From Clostridia bacterium (GTDB taxonomy: Bacteria > Bacillota > Clostridia > Christensenellales > CAG-314), in assembly GCA_028698585.1 (NCBI GenBank), contig JAQVWG010000009.1, forward strand, positions 1 through 64,000: a stretch of 64,000 bases of DNA, written 5' to 3'. The notes beneath the pieces were generated by a model. The model made no database searches and was not told where the DNA came from. It worked only from the letters and a program-made list of their open reading frames with translations. Each line of letters begins with the position of its first letter. The first letter of the stretch is position 1. Both the position numbers and the translations under genes were made by a program. Shown here one piece after another: positions 63,893-64,000 of the stretch.

Positions 63893-64000
63893 ATGATCAA
63901 AAAAAGTAAAATCCTAGGTATAGCAATTATTCTTTTGCTGTTATTTTCATCACTAGTTCTAAGTGCATGTGGTGGATTAGCAATAGGCACTAAGAGTATT
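63893..64000 (+). CDS. Lipoprotein, partial (cut by window end)
   Basis: The first 36 residues are visible: a lysine-rich start, hydrophobic core ILGIAIILLLLFSSLVL and lipobox LSAC followed by GG. Start ATG 63893 has AAGGAG. The mature protein lies outside the window, so its role cannot be told. Confidence 0.85.
   Translation, partial: MIKKSKILGIAIILLLLFSSLVLSACGGLAIGTKSI

Noticed and set aside
1-64000. CRISPR array, complete insertion sequence, rRNA operon or replication origin
   Set aside because: No regularly spaced repeats, no intact transposase, no rRNA-like sequence and no DnaA-box cluster were seen on either strand.

Overview
The window looks like a chromosomal segment of an anaerobic, low-GC Bacillota, most likely of the Clostridia type. 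The basis is gene content: a DnaD-repeat/DnaC-like primosomal pair, a split glycine decarboxylase (gcvPA/gcvPB) with lipoate ligase, a complete citrate lyase operon (citDEFXCG) joined to aconitase, isocitrate dehydrogenase and NfnAB, an arginine deiminase pair, YitT, a MarR-MMPL exporter operon, and several lipoproteins with Gram-positive style lipoboxes. Ribosome binding sites are strong (AAGGAG-like), and several promoters match the sigma-A consensus with a 17-base spacer. No species name can be fixed from the sequence alone.

Layout. (1) Bases 1 to about 7300 are an AT-rich accessory region: an intact tRNA-Thr(GGT), tRNA-Thr fragments, a repeat-bearing membrane protein, a wrecked type I restriction-modification locus (integrase', hsdS', hsdR' and a WYL-regulator' remnant), a tRNA-Thr 3' half with its terminator that looks like a displaced attachment site, and a Panacea-domain toxin-antitoxin-like pair. 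(2) From 7.3 to 13 kb lie an AbrB-like regulator, an ABC-2 exporter and a MarR/MMPL exporter operon. (3) From 13 to 31 kb are ppiB and a lipoprotein, a HAD phosphatase, YitT, lplA-gcvT-gcvH-gcvPA-gcvPB, a zinc ABC importer operon with two accessory proteins, an orphan hypothetical gene, a beta-propeller-like lipoprotein and proS. (4) From 30.9 to 40 kb are DNA-transaction genes: yqeY with an SMC-like protein lacking a recognisable Walker A, the DnaD-repeat/DnaC pair, and a YhaN/YhaO-like (SbcC/SbcD-type) pair. (5) From 40 to 44 kb is alr-arcA-arcB behind one strong promoter. (6) From 44 to 56 kb a long leftward operon runs citD-E-F-X-C-G-acn-icd-nfnA-nfnB. (7) From 56 to 60.4 kb are a cysteine desulfidase/serine dehydratase-family gene and an M16C peptidase. 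(8) From 60.4 kb to the end is a second tRNA-associated junction zone, with 46-base repeats, a structured stretch and tRNA-Arg(CCT), then a GNAT acetyltransferase and the start of a lipoprotein gene.

How the genes work together. The core reads as amino-acid and citrate fermentation: glycine cleavage with lipoate salvage, arginine deimination, cysteine or serine breakdown, and a citrate node. In that node citrate can go to acetate plus oxaloacetate or to 2-oxoglutarate, with NfnAB balancing NADPH, NADH and ferredoxin. The two ends of the window are tRNA-linked sites of gene traffic.

The least expected observations are: a perfect 43-base tandem duplication of the citC ribosome-binding site and start codon, which creates two 8-residue mini-ORFs; the single operon joining citrate lyase, aconitase, IDH and Nfn; a 10-base repeat of the tRNA-Thr anticodon loop bracketing the decayed island; the SMC-like protein without a recognisable Walker A motif; a DnaD-family protein with four repeats; and a structured, repeat-flanked non-coding stretch next to tRNA-Arg.
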